Positions 62,798-64,000 of a DNA stretch of 64,000 bases are shown in pieces (position 1 is the stretch's first letter; each line of letters starts with the position of its first letter). The translations under genes and the position numbers were made by a program. The notes under the pieces were generated by a model. That model saw nothing but the letters and a program-made list of their open reading frames with translations, ran no database searches and had not been told where the DNA came from. Source of the stretch: Amblyomma americanum (lineage: Eukaryota > Arthropoda > Arachnida > Ixodida > Ixodidae); NCBI RefSeq assembly GCF_052857255.1, contig NC_135506.1, forward strand, positions 77,395,056 to 77,459,055, written 5' to 3'.

Positions 62798-64000
62798 CTG
62801 CAAGACAGTACAGTAGTGTCTTAGCCTGAATCGCATAGCCTGAAAATTTCTGAAGAATACTGACAGTTCATGCATATTAGTACATATGTAAGTAGTCATC
62901 CAGACAGTAGTCAGTGTCCACAACCACACAAAGCAACTAGCTAAAAATTTCAAAGAACCATCAAACACAATCTATTTAAATGTGGGTGCAGTAATCTTAC
63001 TGGGTGCAGCAGCATAACATAAGCATCCCCTAGGTGAAGCTCAGGTTATGTGTGTGCACTTTTCTGGAGCTGGCGATTTCCATTTTGCGCAACAGATGTC
63101 CTGAAGAGGATGCACATTACCCTTTTCACAAACTACTGAGCCAATGGTTTTGCTGCTCTGTCAAGGTTTAGAAAGTTCTCTGTGCAATGACAAAGCCATG
63201 CCAGGCAAGCAGTATGAACAGCGCAACAGGAATTTACCAACCCTTAAACCTCTCCTAGCAATTTCAGTTGCTAAAAAATTTAAGAGACGACAAACAGCAA
63301 GATGTCGACCTTCAGCCACTTGCAATAGCCTTTCCAGTTCTGCCATAAACCCTTTCAGGCACCACTTGCCAATCCTCTTTCAGAAAACGTTTTTTTGTGT
63401 CTAAAGACTCAATGCCAGTCTTAAGAATGCCAACTAGGTTAGCAATGCAAAACGCAAAATAGCTACTCCTTTGGAGGCATGTATTAAATTCCGTCCAGAG
63501 TTAAACTAGATAGAAATCGTAACGTTGAGACACCCGGATCTGTCAAACGAGTAATTGGAGGACCACAGGATTACATTCTTTATTAAATTGACACATGATG
63601 CTAGAAAAGCAGGAAAAAATATATTACAGCCGAAAAAAATATCTGCGGGAAAATGGCAAAGGACATGTCACCAGGATCACTGAAAAATATTATTTTTCAT
63701 AAGAAATATTATTTACTGTGTTCACTTGCAATCATGAAAAATCATCCCAGCTGCAAATATCAAGAAAGTTCAATTCCCCTGAAGCAAAGAAATTGCAGCA
63801 ACCTCTGGCACACTCCCTGAAAAACCTGTGCGTTCACAATGCACACAACTATGCAAAGGCACCTAGAGGGTAAATACACCCTCTGTAACAAGCAGTGTCT
63901 GCCTCTCTCATTACATTCACATTCATGCAAAACCAACCTGTGCACATTCAATCAGGGACTGCACAACAATAACAATGAATATATACGTTACTAAGAGAAT
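62798..64000. other. Upstream intron or 5' region of the DHX30-like gene, no supported exon
   Basis: The exon preceding 62797 must end in phase 1 and encode the start of dsRBD 1. I could not find a convincing one here. A 61-codon minus-strand frame at 63161-63346 is open and starts with ATG, but has no dsRBD pattern or matching splice site. Confidence 0.35.

Noticed and set aside
63161..63346. An N-terminal helicase exon
   Set aside because: It starts with ATG and is helical-looking, but has no dsRBD pattern and no donor in the required phase 1.

Overview
The window is eukaryotic nuclear DNA and almost certainly comes from a hard (ixodid) tick. There are no bacterial-style gene arrays; coding sequence is a thin scatter of short exons in a sea of transposons. 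Several copies of a tRNA-derived SINE match the ixodid Ruka family as I remember it. One host gene can be followed: a DHX30-like DExH-box RNA helicase on the minus strand. I can place eight exons of it, in transcript order 62670-62797, 59283-59553, 58037-58213, 53474-53751, 45220-45467, 41909-42119, 26750-26977 and 18945-19100. They encode the second half of a first double-stranded-RNA-binding domain (dsRBD), a linker, a second dsRBD, and helicase motifs I, Ia, II and III. Splice phases agree at six of the seven junctions; the last is off by one base. The first exon(s) lie above 62797 or beyond the edge. The rest of the helicase core and the C-terminal domains are not visible in the last 18.9 kb and probably lie beyond coordinate 1.

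The rest is intron filled with mobile elements. By region: 1-18.4 kb holds Tigger-type and other TA-inserting fragments, a decayed C2H2 zinc-finger block (10.75-11.12 kb) and retroelement remnants. 22.1-23.8 kb is a TTAA-flanked element. 27.0-29.9 kb is SINE sequence with a 2.3-kb hAT element whose inverted repeats and 8-bp target duplication are intact. 30.9-41.2 kb is a three-level nest: a Tigger element, then a CR1-like LINE (minus strand) inserted at its 3' flank, then a Kolobok-like DNA transposon inserted in the LINE endonuclease at TTAA. 42.7-44.3 kb has two fold-back elements and a SINE. 47.06-48.22 kb is a TA element. 48.65-53.27 kb is a run of three TTAA-type elements, two of them abutting. 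53.9-56.9 kb has a fold-back relic, a TA element and a broken piggyBac. 57.8-62.4 kb has microsatellite, tRNA-derived, tandem and SINE repeats between exons.

Most notable: (1) the LINE carries a 2A-type motif (GDIESNPGP) in ORF1, preceded in the same frame by a signal-peptide-like stretch whose core is encoded twice; (2) the LINE is flanked by 948- and 960-bp direct copies of its target, far longer than ordinary LINE target-site duplications; (3) the Kolobok-like transposase gene (640 codons) is uninterrupted inside a decayed LINE, so it is the youngest and possibly still functional layer; (4) there are several TTAA-bounded, apparently non-autonomous elements and a fold-back family that is nearly all inverted repeat. 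Everything here was read by eye: alignments, identities and family names are my own judgement and no search was run.
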